This document shows positions 1 through 8,589 of a stretch of DNA of 16,515 nucleotides, piece by piece. Both the position numbers and the translations under genes were made by a program. Under the pieces are notes generated by a model that saw only the letters and a list, made by a program, of their open reading frames with translations, made no database searches and had not been told where the DNA came from. The DNA comes from Bacteroidia bacterium. Its GTDB lineage: Bacteria; Bacteroidota; Bacteroidia; Cytophagales; Cyclobacteriaceae. The DNA lies in the NCBI GenBank assembly GCA_016650355.1, contig JAENVX010000414.1:1-16515 (forward strand), written 5' to 3'. Numbering within the stretch: position 1 is the first letter of the stretch; every line of letters begins with the position of its first letter.

Positions 1-1
1 A

Positions 2-1885
2 ATTGAAGGCACTTTAAAGTCAACCACCATCTGGAATCCCAACCTATTCTATAATATCTGGACATTAAAATTTGGTGGCACCAGCAATAATTTGTTAGGC
101 TATGCTCAATTTCCAGATCAGTCAGGTCTGGGAGGTTTAAATGAAACGGGAGGACCTGCCTCAACCGATGGTGTAGTGATTCAATACACTTCATTTGGCT
201 CTGCTGACAAAGGAAACTTTCCAATCATGCAAGCGCCTTATAATAAAGGAAGGACTCTCGCTCACGAAACGGGTCATTGGCTAGGACTGCGACATATATG
301 GGGTGATGGAAATTGCGCGGATGATTTTGTGTCGGATACACCGCCTGCAGCCAGCGCAAGCTCAGGCTGTCAGGTAGGAAGATTTAGTTGTGGTGGAACA
401 AACATGGTTGAAAACTATATGGATTATAGCAACGATGCTTGTATGAACATTTTTACGATCGGGCAGAAAGCGCGAATGCAAGCCGTGATGGAGTTAAGCC
501 CAAGAAGGAAGTCGCTCATCGATGCGAACCTTTGCAATCCCATTGTAGCCGATGTGCCAACGCCAAATTTCACCTCCGATAAACAGCTTATATTGCTTGG
601 TGGACAAGTAAGTTTTACCGATCTCTCTACAAATTTTCCTAACGAATGGAGCTGGACGTTTGAAGGTGGAGATCCAACATCTTCTATTGAGAGAAACCCC
701 CGTGTGAAATATTCAATTCCGGGAGTCTATAACGTTACGTTAGAGGCGAAGAACACTTTAGGCCCATCTACACTTCTCGAGAAAATAGATTTTATAACAG
801 TATCGGCAGAAGGGTTGTGCAACACCACTACAAACTTTCTTCCAACTTATACTCCATCATTTATTCCCTTATCAAACTATGGAAACTATACAGGTCAGTT
901 GACTGGCCATAATAGCTTGAAGACTAAAGCTGTTTCTGAGTTTTTTGCTAATACCTTGGGCTATGAATTTATAAGCGGTGTTAAAATCCAGTTTGGGGAA
1001 GTCACATCTATTGGCGAAGATGCATCCATTACAGTTATTGTTTGGAATGCCAGAGGGCCACAACGTGCACCGGGGTCGGTGATCGAACGAAAAGTAGTAT
1101 TGCTTAAACAAATTCAAGAGGATATTGCTAACAACAGACCCACCACAATAATTCTTGATCGTGAAACGCCTGTGTTTAACAAACCCTATCAGGTAGGTAT
1201 TGAATTAAATTATATCGATGGTAATACAATAGCCATTCAATCATCCGCAGATGGCGAATCCACCAACTCAACCTCCTGGATCCAGGATGAAACGGGTTTA
1301 TGGCAACCTTATTCGATAGCATTTGGTGCCAATATCGCTATGAACATTCAACCGATAATCGGGATGAATCCCTCTGTTCAAATTTCCGCATCAAAATTAC
1401 TAGCTTATCCTGGAGAGGAGATTGTTCTCAATGGACGTGGCGCCAGCATCTTTGTGTGGAACGCTGCTGATGGCTCTGTTAGCAATTATGCGGGACCTCA
1501 ATTGATTGCTCATCCTGTTGAAACGACTACCTATACTGCCAGTGGATCGGGATTAGAACTTTGCAACAAAGCAGCTTCTACCACGATATACGTGAGGGAT
1601 GAAATCACAGCCATCAAAGAAGAATCTTTTAAGACGGGAATTAAGATATACCCTAATCCAGGTACGAATAAACTGACAATTGAAATTGAAAATAATTTAC
1701 AAGGCACTATTACTATTCAAATGCTATCAATGATTGGAAGTGAAATAATCAACCAAGTAGTGGTAGAAAAATCTGAAACAAAAATTCAAAGGTCAATTGA
1801 CGCCAGCGAAATAAGCGCTGGCCTTTACGCAATTATAGTTCAGCAACAAGGGCAAACCGTAGTGAAAAAATGGATTAAGTATTAA
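2..1885 (+). CDS. Secreted M43-type zinc metalloprotease with PKD domain and T9SS sorting domain (5' partial)
   Basis: The frame is open from base 2, so the true start and signal peptide lie upstream; a TTG at base 92 is internal, because the codons before it already read as protease (YNIWTLKFGG, then LLGYAQFP). Counting from base 2, the zinc site HETGHWLGLRH is at residues 88-98 (bases 263-295): three His ligands and a catalytic Glu, followed by a Met-turn in NYMDY near residue 140. This fits the M43 (pappalysin/cytophagalysin) family. A PKD-like domain follows (about bases 545-810, with WSWTFEGG and PGVYNVTLEA), then a beta-rich region, a second Ig/PKD-like domain (about 1375-1600), and a type A T9SS C-terminal sorting domain from about base 1640 (KIYPNPG... 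to a Lys-rich end, KKWIKY). By family knowledge it crosses the outer membrane by T9SS and is released or anchored at the surface. The substrate is unknown. Confidence 0.93.
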   Translation: MEGTLKSTTIWNPNLFYNIWTLKFGGTSNNLLGYAQFPDQSGLGGLNETGGPASTDGVVIQYTSFGSADKGNFPIMQAPYNKGRTLAHETGHWLGLRHIWGDGNCADDFVSDTPPAASASSGCQVGRFSCGGTNMVENYMDYSNDACMNIFTIGQKARMQAVMELSPRRKSLIDANLCNPIVADVPTPNFTSDKQLILLGGQVSFTDLSTNFPNEWSWTFEGGDPTSSIERNPRVKYSIPGVYNVTLEAKNTLGPSTLLEKIDFITVSAEGLCNTTTNFLPTYTPSFIPLSNYGNYTGQLTGHNSLKTKAVSEFFANTLGYEFISGVKIQFGEVTSIGEDASITVIVWNARGPQRAPGSVIERKVVLLKQIQEDIANNRPTTIILDRETPVFNKPYQVGIELNYIDGNTIAIQSSADGESTNSTSWIQDETGLWQPYSIAFGANIAMNIQPIIGMNPSVQISASKLLAYPGEEIVLNGRGASIFVWNAADGSVSNYAGPQLIAHPVETTTYTASGSGLELCNKAASTTIYVRDEITAIKEESFKTGIKIYPNPGTNKLTIEIENNLQGTITIQMLSMIGSEIINQVVVEKSETKIQRSIDASEISAGLYAIIVQQQGQTVVKKWIKY

Positions 1886-1972
1886 GGTTAACACGTATTT
1901 TTTGCAAAATGCCCCCATCTTCCATTATTTCTTAAAATATTCTGGTAATTTTAAATTGATAAAACCGTAACA

Positions 1973-2953
1973 ATGAGAACTTTTCTACTTCTGACTATAT
2001 CGGCTTTCACCCTATTAACATTCAGTCTTATTTTTTCTTCCTGCAAAGAAGACGAGCCACCTACTAAGCCAAAACTTTCCTTTGACAAGAGTTCGATGAC
2101 TGTTAATGAGGGGGATGGGGATATTGAAATTAAAATCAAGCTCGACAAAGGTGCATTTGAGGATATTACAATCGAATATGAGTTAAGTGGAACTGCCCTT
2201 GATAAAGTGGCGGCTGGAACAACAAAAGCTTATGACTATGAGATCACCAGTGATTATCTTGAAATTGGAATTGACAAAGGTGATTCAATTGGATTTATTA
2301 AACTTACCCTGCTCTCAGATCTGGAAATTGAAGAAGATGAGACAATCATAATTAAGATTAAAGATGTGGATAGCGAAAACATTGAGATTACAAGAAACGA
2401 TGATATAACCATTAAGGTAAAACAAGAGAATGGAATGGTGGTTGCTCTTGAATGGGGCGTTGGAACAGGAGAAAAATATACTGATGTGGACATGGATCTA
2501 TTTTTATGGGCAAAGGGGTCTGACTCAAATTTAGGATTAACAAATATTGCGTCAGCCAATTCAGGCTTTACATCACCTGAATTTTTCTTTTTACCTACTG
2601 CTGCCTTCGATGATGGCCCTTACGGACTAAGTTGCAATTACTATGAAGGTACTGTTGACCCGATGAATTTCAGGGTGTCCTTTGTTAAATTTAAAGATGG
2701 GGCATACCAAAGTCCTATCGTTAAAAAGGGGGCTTACAAGCTAGCTAACGTCAATCCGTGGTTTACATCCGATGTTGACCCTATCTTGGTGCAAACTTTT
2801 GACAAAGCAAATGGAGATTTCACTAATTTCTCGGACATCACAATTCCTGCTACAGCAAGTAGGATAGGATCGTCTGGCCAACTTTCCTCGGCTATTAAAA
2901 AAGGTTATGATTCAAAAAATAAATCGTTGCCAGCATTACAAAAATTAAGATGA
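1973..2953 (+). CDS. Calx-beta domain lipoprotein, probably surface-exposed
   Basis: This 326-residue protein begins with a lipoprotein signal peptide: hydrophobic residues 4-22, then FSSC with the lipidated Cys at 24. The residues after Cys are KEDE, close to the Bacteroidota lipoprotein export signal (consensus about QKDDE after Cys), which suggests display on the outer face of the outer membrane. Residues about 34-150 look like a Calx-beta domain (LSFDKSSMTVNEGDGD near its start, LEIEEDETIIIKI near its end), a Ca-binding-type beta sandwich common in secreted and adhesive proteins. Residues about 155-326 are beta-rich with an Asp motif (DVDMDLFLW, 171-179) and a Phe-rich patch; I do not recognise this half. 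It starts 87 bp after the protease gene and ends 23 bp from the convergent permease gene. The function is not known; a structural or binding role is inferred. Confidence 0.85.
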   Translation: MRTFLLLTISAFTLLTFSLIFSSCKEDEPPTKPKLSFDKSSMTVNEGDGDIEIKIKLDKGAFEDITIEYELSGTALDKVAAGTTKAYDYEITSDYLEIGIDKGDSIGFIKLTLLSDLEIEEDETIIIKIKDVDSENIEITRNDDITIKVKQENGMVVALEWGVGTGEKYTDVDMDLFLWAKGSDSNLGLTNIASANSGFTSPEFFFLPTAAFDDGPYGLSCNYYEGTVDPMNFRVSFVKFKDGAYQSPIVKKGAYKLANVNPWFTSDVDPILVQTFDKANGDFTNFSDITIPATASRIGSSGQLSSAIKKGYDSKNKSLPALQKLR

Positions 2954-2976
2954 GGCTAAACTGCTTCAAAACTCTT

Positions 2977-5355
2977 TTACTCGTTCTTCAATACCCCTGC
3001 AGGATTAATTGTTGCAGCTTTTAGCGAATGGTAGCCAACCGTTAACCATGCCAACACAAGAGCCAGTAGAATAGCAACGCCAAATATCCAAACCTGAAGC
3101 TCCGTACGATAGGCAAATCCTTCCAACCATTGAAGCATTACGTACATGGAAGCCGGCACTGCAATGAGGATAGCGACACAGACCAACGTGGTAAATTTCT
3201 TGCTTAGCATAAGCACAATGTTTGATGCGGTGGCTCCTAGAACTTTTCGAATGCCAATTTCCTTTGTCCGTTGTTCCGCGGTAAATGCGGCCAGGCCATA
3301 AAGTCCAAGACAGGAAATTATGATTGCAAGGGCTGTGAAAAATCCAATTACCTTGCCAAATACTTGCTCTTTCCTCAACAACTCTCCAAAGTTTTCATCC
3401 ATAAAATGATATTCGATCGGATCCTCGGGATGTATCTGCGACCATTTTAATGTTAATACTTTAATAACTTCAGAAGCGTTGTTTGAATTCATTTTCACGG
3501 CCAATTGGTACCCCGTTGATTTCAAAATAATCGCTGCTGGCGTAATAGGATTACGCAACGATTCCCAATGAAAATCTTTTACAACACCAATCACACGAAC
3601 GCCCTTGTTCACTTCTTCACCAATTGGATTATTACCCAGTCCCAGAGCTGCCACAGCTGCCTCATTTAGGATTACGGACGTAGAGTCAGATTCTAGTCCT
3701 TCCGGAAAAGCAGTACCCTTGATTAACTGATATCCCATTACATTCAAGTAATCTTTATCTCCAAAGTAGGTATTGATGGTGAGCTCCTTCTCCATCTTAG
3801 GCGCTTTGAACGCGTTGAAACTCATAATGGACTTACTACCTGGCTCCCCGGTATGAATGCTGGCATTGATCACACCGCTTTGCCTTAGTAATTCCTGTTT
3901 GAACGTTTGAGCAGATTCTCCCAATAATTTCATGTTATCAACCGTAATAATATTTTCTGTATTAAATCCAAGATCCTTGTTCTGGATGAATCTAAATTGC
4001 TCGAAAATAATTGCCGTACAAATGATCAACCCAACGCTTATAGAAAATTGAAATACGACCAATGTATTTCGGAATAAACTCCTTTCACCTCCCACAAAAG
4101 AACCTTTCAACACGTAAATTGGATTAAATGCCGTGAGATAAAAGGCAGGATAAACTCCAGATAACAGCCCCACCAACACGGAGAAGCCAATGACGAACAT
4201 TAAATTGAAATTGTTTGTCCATAAAGAAATAACCAATTGATCTCCTGTAATAAATTGAAAAGTGAGGATGAATACTTCTGCTAGCCCAAGCGAAATAATT
4301 AACGCTATGGACGTAACCAGTATAGATTCTAACAAAAATTGATGAATCAATCTTACTCGGGAGGTCCCGAGTGCCTTACGAATGCCAACCTCCTTTGCTC
4401 TTCGTGTGGCGCGTGCTGTTGTGAGGTTTATAAAGTTTACAGAAGCAAGTGTCAAAATAAAAACCGATATAGCACTGAAGATATACAGATTTGTTTCGTC
4501 CCCTCCGGGTGACAACTCATAGTTGAGTTTGGATTTTAGATGGATATCCTTCAATGGCGTGACATGAAATTTTACTGAATTTTCGTTTTTTCTGTAATCC
4601 TCAAACGAAACTTTGGATTGGTCTACACCCGCAGAAGGATATACTTGCTTCTCTAAGATTAGATTAAGAGCCTGTGCCAAATCAGCTTGTGTATTTTTTT
4701 CTTTAAGCAATACATAGTTATAAAATCCAGCCGATGTCCAATTGGTTTCATTGGGCAATTGACCTTCCATAGAAAGCCATATATTCGATTTCAAGTGTGT
4801 ACTGTTGACATCATCCTTGACGATTCCGGTAATGGAGTATGATTCTCTTTCTTTTCCAATTTCCAGTGTTTTGCCCAAAGCCAACTCATCCCCAAAATAT
4901 TTCCGAGCCATACTTTCTGTTAGCACCAACCTTGAAGGGCCTTTCAAAGCAGTGCTTGAATTACCGGCAACAAAAGAGTAGGAGAATACTTTAAAGTAGG
5001 AGGAATCAGTATGATAAACATTTTCTGTGAATGTCTTTCCGTTAATTCCCATCAAAAGTGCTCGCTCTCTCTTGACTCTTGTAAAAGCCTGGATTCCTTC
5101 GAACTCCCTTGGTAATACATTTCCCAGCACCTCTGGTCCTATTGCAAAAGTGCCCATGTTGTAAAATGAAATACCTATCCTAAATATTTGATTGCCGTTT
5201 TTAAAGTGACGGTCAAAACTCCATTCAGCGTATACGTACATGAAAATCACCAGGCTGCAGGCAAGCCCAATCGCGAGACCAATGATATTAATAAAGGAGT
5301 AAGAAAATTGCCGTTGAAGATTGCGAATAGCAATAAGTAAATAATTGCGAAGCAT
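2977..5355 (-). CDS. MacB/FtsX-like ABC transporter permease (second of a tandem pair)
   Basis: This 792-residue protein has the duplicated architecture typical of Bacteroidota MacB-like permeases. TM1 is near residues 21-42; a MacB-type periplasmic core spans about 45-285; a first FtsX membrane domain (TMs near 291-313, 341-368, 385-404) carries RAKEVGIRKALG at 319-330. A second TM/core unit runs from about 431 to 660. A second FtsX domain (TMs near 669-692, 722-742, 753-774) carries TKEIGIRKVLGAT at 697-709. The EIGIRK-type loops are conserved cytoplasmic segments. Such permeases act with a separate LolD/MacB-type ATPase, usually in efflux or envelope functions; none is encoded in the window. 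It follows a homologous permease by 134 bp and seems to have its own promoter in that gap. The ATG at 5355 is supported by the family start MLRNYLLIAIRNL. The substrate is unknown. Confidence 0.92.
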   Translation of the reverse strand: MLRNYLLIAIRNLQRQFSYSFINIIGLAIGLACSLVIFMYVYAEWSFDRHFKNGNQIFRIGISFYNMGTFAIGPEVLGNVLPREFEGIQAFTRVKRERALLMGINGKTFTENVYHTDSSYFKVFSYSFVAGNSSTALKGPSRLVLTESMARKYFGDELALGKTLEIGKERESYSITGIVKDDVNSTHLKSNIWLSMEGQLPNETNWTSAGFYNYVLLKEKNTQADLAQALNLILEKQVYPSAGVDQSKVSFEDYRKNENSVKFHVTPLKDIHLKSKLNYELSPGGDETNLYIFSAISVFILTLASVNFINLTTARATRRAKEVGIRKALGTSRVRLIHQFLLESILVTSIALIISLGLAEVFILTFQFITGDQLVISLWTNNFNLMFVIGFSVLVGLLSGVYPAFYLTAFNPIYVLKGSFVGGERSLFRNTLVVFQFSISVGLIICTAIIFEQFRFIQNKDLGFNTENIITVDNMKLLGESAQTFKQELLRQSGVINASIHTGEPGSKSIMSFNAFKAPKMEKELTINTYFGDKDYLNVMGYQLIKGTAFPEGLESDSTSVILNEAAVAALGLGNNPIGEEVNKGVRVIGVVKDFHWESLRNPITPAAIILKSTGYQLAVKMNSNNASEVIKVLTLKWSQIHPEDPIEYHFMDENFGELLRKEQVFGKVIGFFTALAIIISCLGLYGLAAFTAEQRTKEIGIRKVLGATASNIVLMLSKKFTTLVCVAILIAVPASMYVMLQWLEGFAYRTELQVWIFGVAILLALVLAWLTVGYHSLKAATINPAGVLKNE

Positions 5356-5383
5356 TATACATAAGTTTAGTTACTGATGCTTT

Positions 5384-5399
5384 TACAATTGCAATGCCA
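5384..5399 (-). promoter_or_regulatory. Sigma-54-like promoter for the second permease
   Basis: On the minus strand the bases read TGGCATTGCAATTGTA. This matches the sigma-54 (-24/-12) pattern TGGCAC-N5-TTGCA in the TGGCA block, the 11-nt offset to the next block and TTG, but not the conserved C of the -12 GC pair (T here). A transcript would start near 5374, leaving a leader of about 20 nt before the ATG at 5355. Two repeated dyads lie about 75-110 bp upstream, a usual place for an enhancer-binding activator. This is inference from motif and spacing only. Confidence 0.4.
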
Positions 5400-5449
5400 C
5401 GGAATAGATTGATATAAGCCCCAAAACTGAGTTTAGTTGTATAATCGAA

Positions 5450-5484
5450 TACCGCATCCGAACATTGCCGTCCGCATTCGAACA
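5450..5484. repeat. Two tandem dyad sites (putative activator binding sites)
   Basis: On the plus strand CCGCATCCGAACA (5452-5464) is repeated as CCGCATTCGAACA (5472-5484), 12 of 13 identical and 20 bp apart, about two helical turns. Each copy sits in a 14-bp partial palindrome of the form GTYCG-NATN-CGRAC; the copy at 5470-5483 (GTCCGCATTCGAAC) is the better dyad, while the one at 5450-5463 is degenerate at its outer end. They lie between the two permease genes, upstream of the sigma-54-like promoter, as expected for a dimeric regulator. The regulator is not identified. Confidence 0.5.
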
Positions 5485-5489
5485 AAACA

Positions 5490-7943
5490 TTACTCGTGCT
5501 TCAATGTCTCAGCCGGCATTGTCCAAGCAGTTTTAAATGCCTGATAGCTAATTGTTCCAAGCGCTATCAGCAGAGATAATATCCCAGCTAGTGCAAATAC
5601 TTCCCAACTAATAACAACGCGGTATTCAAATGATTGAAGCCAACTGCTCATCAGGTACCACGTGAATGGCACGGAAAGCAAAAGTGAAATTCCAATCAGA
5701 TATACATAATCTTTTGAAAGTAATATCAACAATGATTGTTCGGTAGCGCCCATAACTTTTCTTATTGAAACCTCTTTGGTTCTATTTTGCATGGCTAATG
5801 AAGCCAGTGCATATAGCCCCAAACTACCTATGATCATTGCAAGTATTGTGGCGATACTTACAATCTTTCCCAGGTTTTGGTCACTGCGGTACTGCTCGGC
5901 CAATGCCTGATCAACAAAGGTGAATGTAAAATCTTCTTGTCCGGTTAATTTTCCCCAAATGTCCTGTATCTGGTTGATCGTTGCCGCCATATTTCCTGGC
6001 TTTAGTCGAATCATGATTTTAGGAATCGGATTATTATCAACGTTAATATTCTCCATACCACTCAGTGGGATTGAAGCATCCATCGCGATAACAAGGGGCT
6101 TAACTTTTGTGTAAAGTGAAGCATAGTTAAAATCTTTCACTACACCAATCACTTCATGATCGGTAAACCCCTTGCCTGGAATTTTTTTTCCAATCGGATC
6201 AGTCCAGCCATATTCTTTTGCAAAGGCCTCGTTCACAATAATAGCTCTTCGCACATCCGAGCTATTTTCAACCGAGAAATTTCTACCTGCTGCCAACTCC
6301 ATTTTCATAGTTGGGATGTAATCCTCATCAGTAATATTGATATTAAACTCACGGTAGTTTCCACTATCATCTGTATAGCCGATATTTACCCATGCCCCAT
6401 TTCCAAAATCATGCGATGCAGCACAGATCGCGGCAACATCGTTAAGTTTCGCCAACTCCACTTTAAACTTCTCCGTCATTTCAAATCCTTTCTTCACTCG
6501 CTCTGTCAACCTGCCACCACGCGGAACGTTTATTTGAGCAATCAATAACTGTTCTTTATTAAAACCGAGATTTTTGTTCTGTAAGTACTCAAGCTGTTGC
6601 TTCATAACCAGCGTGCTGGAAATGAGAAAAATTGAAAGGACAAGTTGCACGCCAACTAAAACTTTTCGTAGACCTTGCTTGCTTCCACCGGTTTGAATCT
6701 TTCCCTTAAGAATGGAAATAGGCTTGAAGTTAGAAAGTACAAATGCTGGATAACTTCCCGCAATCAATCCAATTACCACTACCAGAGAAATGACCATTAA
6801 AAGCATAAACCCATCTGGGTTAAGTACAAGGTTTTTTCCTGCGAGGTCATTGAACACGGGTAATCCCAAGATTGAAAGGAGTACACCAATTGAGAGCGAA
6901 ATAATGGTAACAAGTAATGCCTCACCCACAAATTGAAAGATCAATTGAATTCTTTCCGCGCCAACCACTTTTCGTATCCCCACTTCTTTTGCCCGTTGTA
7001 TTGAACGACCCACCGAAAGTGTTACAAAGTTTGTGCAGGCTACAAAAAGCAATAAAAAAGCAATAAACGACAATATGTAAGAATATTTTGGATCGCTTAC
7101 AGGCGCTATACCTACGGGATAATTTGTATCTAAGTGAATGGAAGTGAGTGCCTGTAGCCCCGGTGCGTATTTACTTTCGACATAGTCTTTTTCACCTAAA
7201 ATCGTACGGAACACAGAAGGAAATTTTTTCTCCACTTCTTTTGGATCCGTTCCTTCACGCAACAATACATATGTCTCAGGATTAATGTTGAACCAGGCGG
7301 AGGTAAGGACTTCGGCATTATACAACCTGGAATAATTCAAGTCAGAAATTAGGATACCAAACTGAATGCTGGAGTTAATCGGGGTGTTTTCTATTATCGC
7401 TTTTACTGCGAACTCTTCGAATACTTCATTTAGTTGGATGGAAATAATCTTATCAAGTGGGTCGGCACTTCCAAAGAGTTTCTGTGCCATCCCGATAGTA
7501 ATCACCGCGTTATTCTGACCAAGCAAAGCATTTTTTCGATCTCCTTCTATTAATTTAAAATCGAACATGTTTAGAAAATCCTGGCCCCCTATAGAGATCG
7601 TCTCTGCGAATTGGTTTTCACCCACTTTTACAAGAGCCCCTATTTTATTGAATCGTACTTGAGACTCCACTTCTGGAAAATTGTCTTTAAGCGTTGGACC
7701 CATTGGAAAGGGCGTGTTGGTGCTAAAAAACTGTTGGTTTTCGCCCCAGTCTTCGCGTGCATAGACTCTGTAAATGCGTTCAGCTTTGGAATGAAAGGCA
7801 TCAAACGTCCACTCATCCTTAACGAAAAGTACAATCAAAATGCAGCATCCAATGCCAAGGCTAAGACCTAACACATTGATAGACGAATGTACTTTACTCT
7901 TCCATAACGAGCGAAGTGCAATCTTTACGTAGTTTCTAATCAT
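5490..7943 (-). CDS. MacB/FtsX-like ABC transporter permease (first of a tandem pair)
   Basis: This 817-residue protein has the same layout as its downstream neighbour. TM1 is near 21-41 and the MacB-type periplasmic core about 43-285. The first FtsX domain (TMs near 288-310, 337-360, 378-402) carries RAKEVGIRKVVGA at 317-329. A TM near 428-446 is followed by the second extracytoplasmic core (about 450-690). The last FtsX domain (TMs near 694-717, 745-765, 780-802) carries TKEVSIRKVMGAT at 722-734. The two proteins are clearly diverged, so this is an old duplication or two family members side by side rather than a recent copy. No ATPase or membrane-fusion partner is encoded in the window, so it must use one from elsewhere. 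The ATG at 7943 fits the family start MIRNYVKIALRSL. Substrate unknown; family assignment secure. Confidence 0.92.
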   Translation of the reverse strand: MIRNYVKIALRSLWKSKVHSSINVLGLSLGIGCCILIVLFVKDEWTFDAFHSKAERIYRVYAREDWGENQQFFSTNTPFPMGPTLKDNFPEVESQVRFNKIGALVKVGENQFAETISIGGQDFLNMFDFKLIEGDRKNALLGQNNAVITIGMAQKLFGSADPLDKIISIQLNEVFEEFAVKAIIENTPINSSIQFGILISDLNYSRLYNAEVLTSAWFNINPETYVLLREGTDPKEVEKKFPSVFRTILGEKDYVESKYAPGLQALTSIHLDTNYPVGIAPVSDPKYSYILSFIAFLLLFVACTNFVTLSVGRSIQRAKEVGIRKVVGAERIQLIFQFVGEALLVTIISLSIGVLLSILGLPVFNDLAGKNLVLNPDGFMLLMVISLVVVIGLIAGSYPAFVLSNFKPISILKGKIQTGGSKQGLRKVLVGVQLVLSIFLISSTLVMKQQLEYLQNKNLGFNKEQLLIAQINVPRGGRLTERVKKGFEMTEKFKVELAKLNDVAAICAASHDFGNGAWVNIGYTDDSGNYREFNINITDEDYIPTMKMELAAGRNFSVENSSDVRRAIIVNEAFAKEYGWTDPIGKKIPGKGFTDHEVIGVVKDFNYASLYTKVKPLVIAMDASIPLSGMENINVDNNPIPKIMIRLKPGNMAATINQIQDIWGKLTGQEDFTFTFVDQALAEQYRSDQNLGKIVSIATILAMIIGSLGLYALASLAMQNRTKEVSIRKVMGATEQSLLILLSKDYVYLIGISLLLSVPFTWYLMSSWLQSFEYRVVISWEVFALAGILSLLIALGTISYQAFKTAWTMPAETLKHE

Positions 7944-8098
7944 AGAATGACAGTTGAGATATTACAAGATTTTCTATCAGGATCGAATGTAACCAAATTC
8001 AACAGCACCTCTCACCTGGTCTTGGTATAGGATGTAGCGAAGTGAAGAAAAGTTGTAGTGAAAAGTTAAGGAAGCTAAAAAATAAGGAAGAAAATTAT

Positions 8099-8539
8099 CT
8101 ACTCAGCCAACTTAATCGAAGCTGAATTAATACAAAATCTTAATCCTGTTGGCGCAGGGCCGTCAGGGAATACATGACCAAGGTGACAATCGCATACGCT
8201 ACACTCTACTTCTACTCTGGTCATCCCAAAACTGCTGTCTTTGGTATATTTTGTCACATTAGGTTCCACGGAATCCGTAAAACTAGGCCAGCCTGTTCCT
8301 GATTCGAACTTTGTACGCGAATCGAATAACACTGTTCCGCAACAGCGACAGGCATAAAGCCCCGGCACGTGCGCTTCACAATATTCTCCAGAAAAAGCTC
8401 TCTCCGTCCCTTTTTTTCGTGTAACATAAAATTCATCGGGCGTGAGAATTTTTTTCCATTCTTCATCACTTTTAACCACGCGGGTTGGAGCGGTGAGATT
8501 GCCATTGGTGGTAAATTGCAAAACATCAGTCCACTTCAT
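8099..8539 (-). CDS. msrB: Peptide-methionine (R)-S-oxide reductase MsrB
   Basis: This 146-residue protein reduces the R epimer of methionine sulfoxide in oxidised proteins. Family signatures are complete: FYVTRKKGTERAFSGEY (37-53), SGTGWPSF (80-87), HLGHVFPDGP (119-128) and the catalytic RFCINSAS (134-141), with Cys136 the sulfenic-acid-forming residue. Two CxxC pairs, C64/C67 and C113/C116, form the structural zinc site. The position often holding a resolving Cys (SGCGWPSF in E. coli MsrB) is Thr82 here; extra Cys at 54, 66 and 118 could take that role or a reductant may act directly. There is no signal peptide, so it is probably cytoplasmic. It lies 50 bp after the MmcQ/YjbR gene and 155 bp before the first permease gene on the same strand. 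No MsrA is present in the window. Confidence 0.97.
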   Translation of the reverse strand: MKWTDVLQFTTNGNLTAPTRVVKSDEEWKKILTPDEFYVTRKKGTERAFSGEYCEAHVPGLYACRCCGTVLFDSRTKFESGTGWPSFTDSVEPNVTKYTKDSSFGMTRVEVECSVCDCHLGHVFPDGPAPTGLRFCINSASIKLAE

Positions 8540-8572
8540 ATTTTCTTTTCAGCTATAATCATAAAGAGCAAT

Positions 8573-8587
8573 CCATTTTGGAAATGG
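8573..8587 (-). terminator. Small hairpin after the MmcQ/YjbR gene (weak terminator candidate)
   Basis: A perfect 6-bp inverted repeat with a 3-nt loop reads CCATTT-CCA-AAATGG on the minus strand and starts 2 nt past the stop codon ending at 8590. It is followed by ATTGCTCTTT, not a clean U-tract. It could terminate transcription weakly or protect the 3' end. Alternatively it lies in the short leader of msrB. Confidence 0.25.
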
Positions 8588-8589
8588 TC

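Noticed and set aside
1896..1904. TATTTTTTG as a -7 element for the Calx-beta lipoprotein gene
   Set aside because: It has one T too many for TAnnTTTG and no TTG at a suitable distance upstream.
5424..5434. AAACTGAGTTT short palindrome in the inter-permease gap
   Set aside because: A 5-bp AT-rich dyad with one central base is expected often by chance, and it has no clear relation to the promoter.
5288..5485. 65-codon minus-strand open frame across the inter-permease gap
   Set aside because: It starts with TTG inside the repeated dyad sites and overlaps the well-supported permease start in another frame.
6156..6548. 130-codon plus-strand open frame inside the first permease gene
   Set aside because: It is antisense to a strongly supported membrane-protein gene; the translation has no family features.
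8040..8075. Imperfect direct repeat of AACTTTTC on the minus strand before the first permease gene
   Set aside because: It is low-complexity T/C-rich sequence with no hairpin and poor spacing for an operator.
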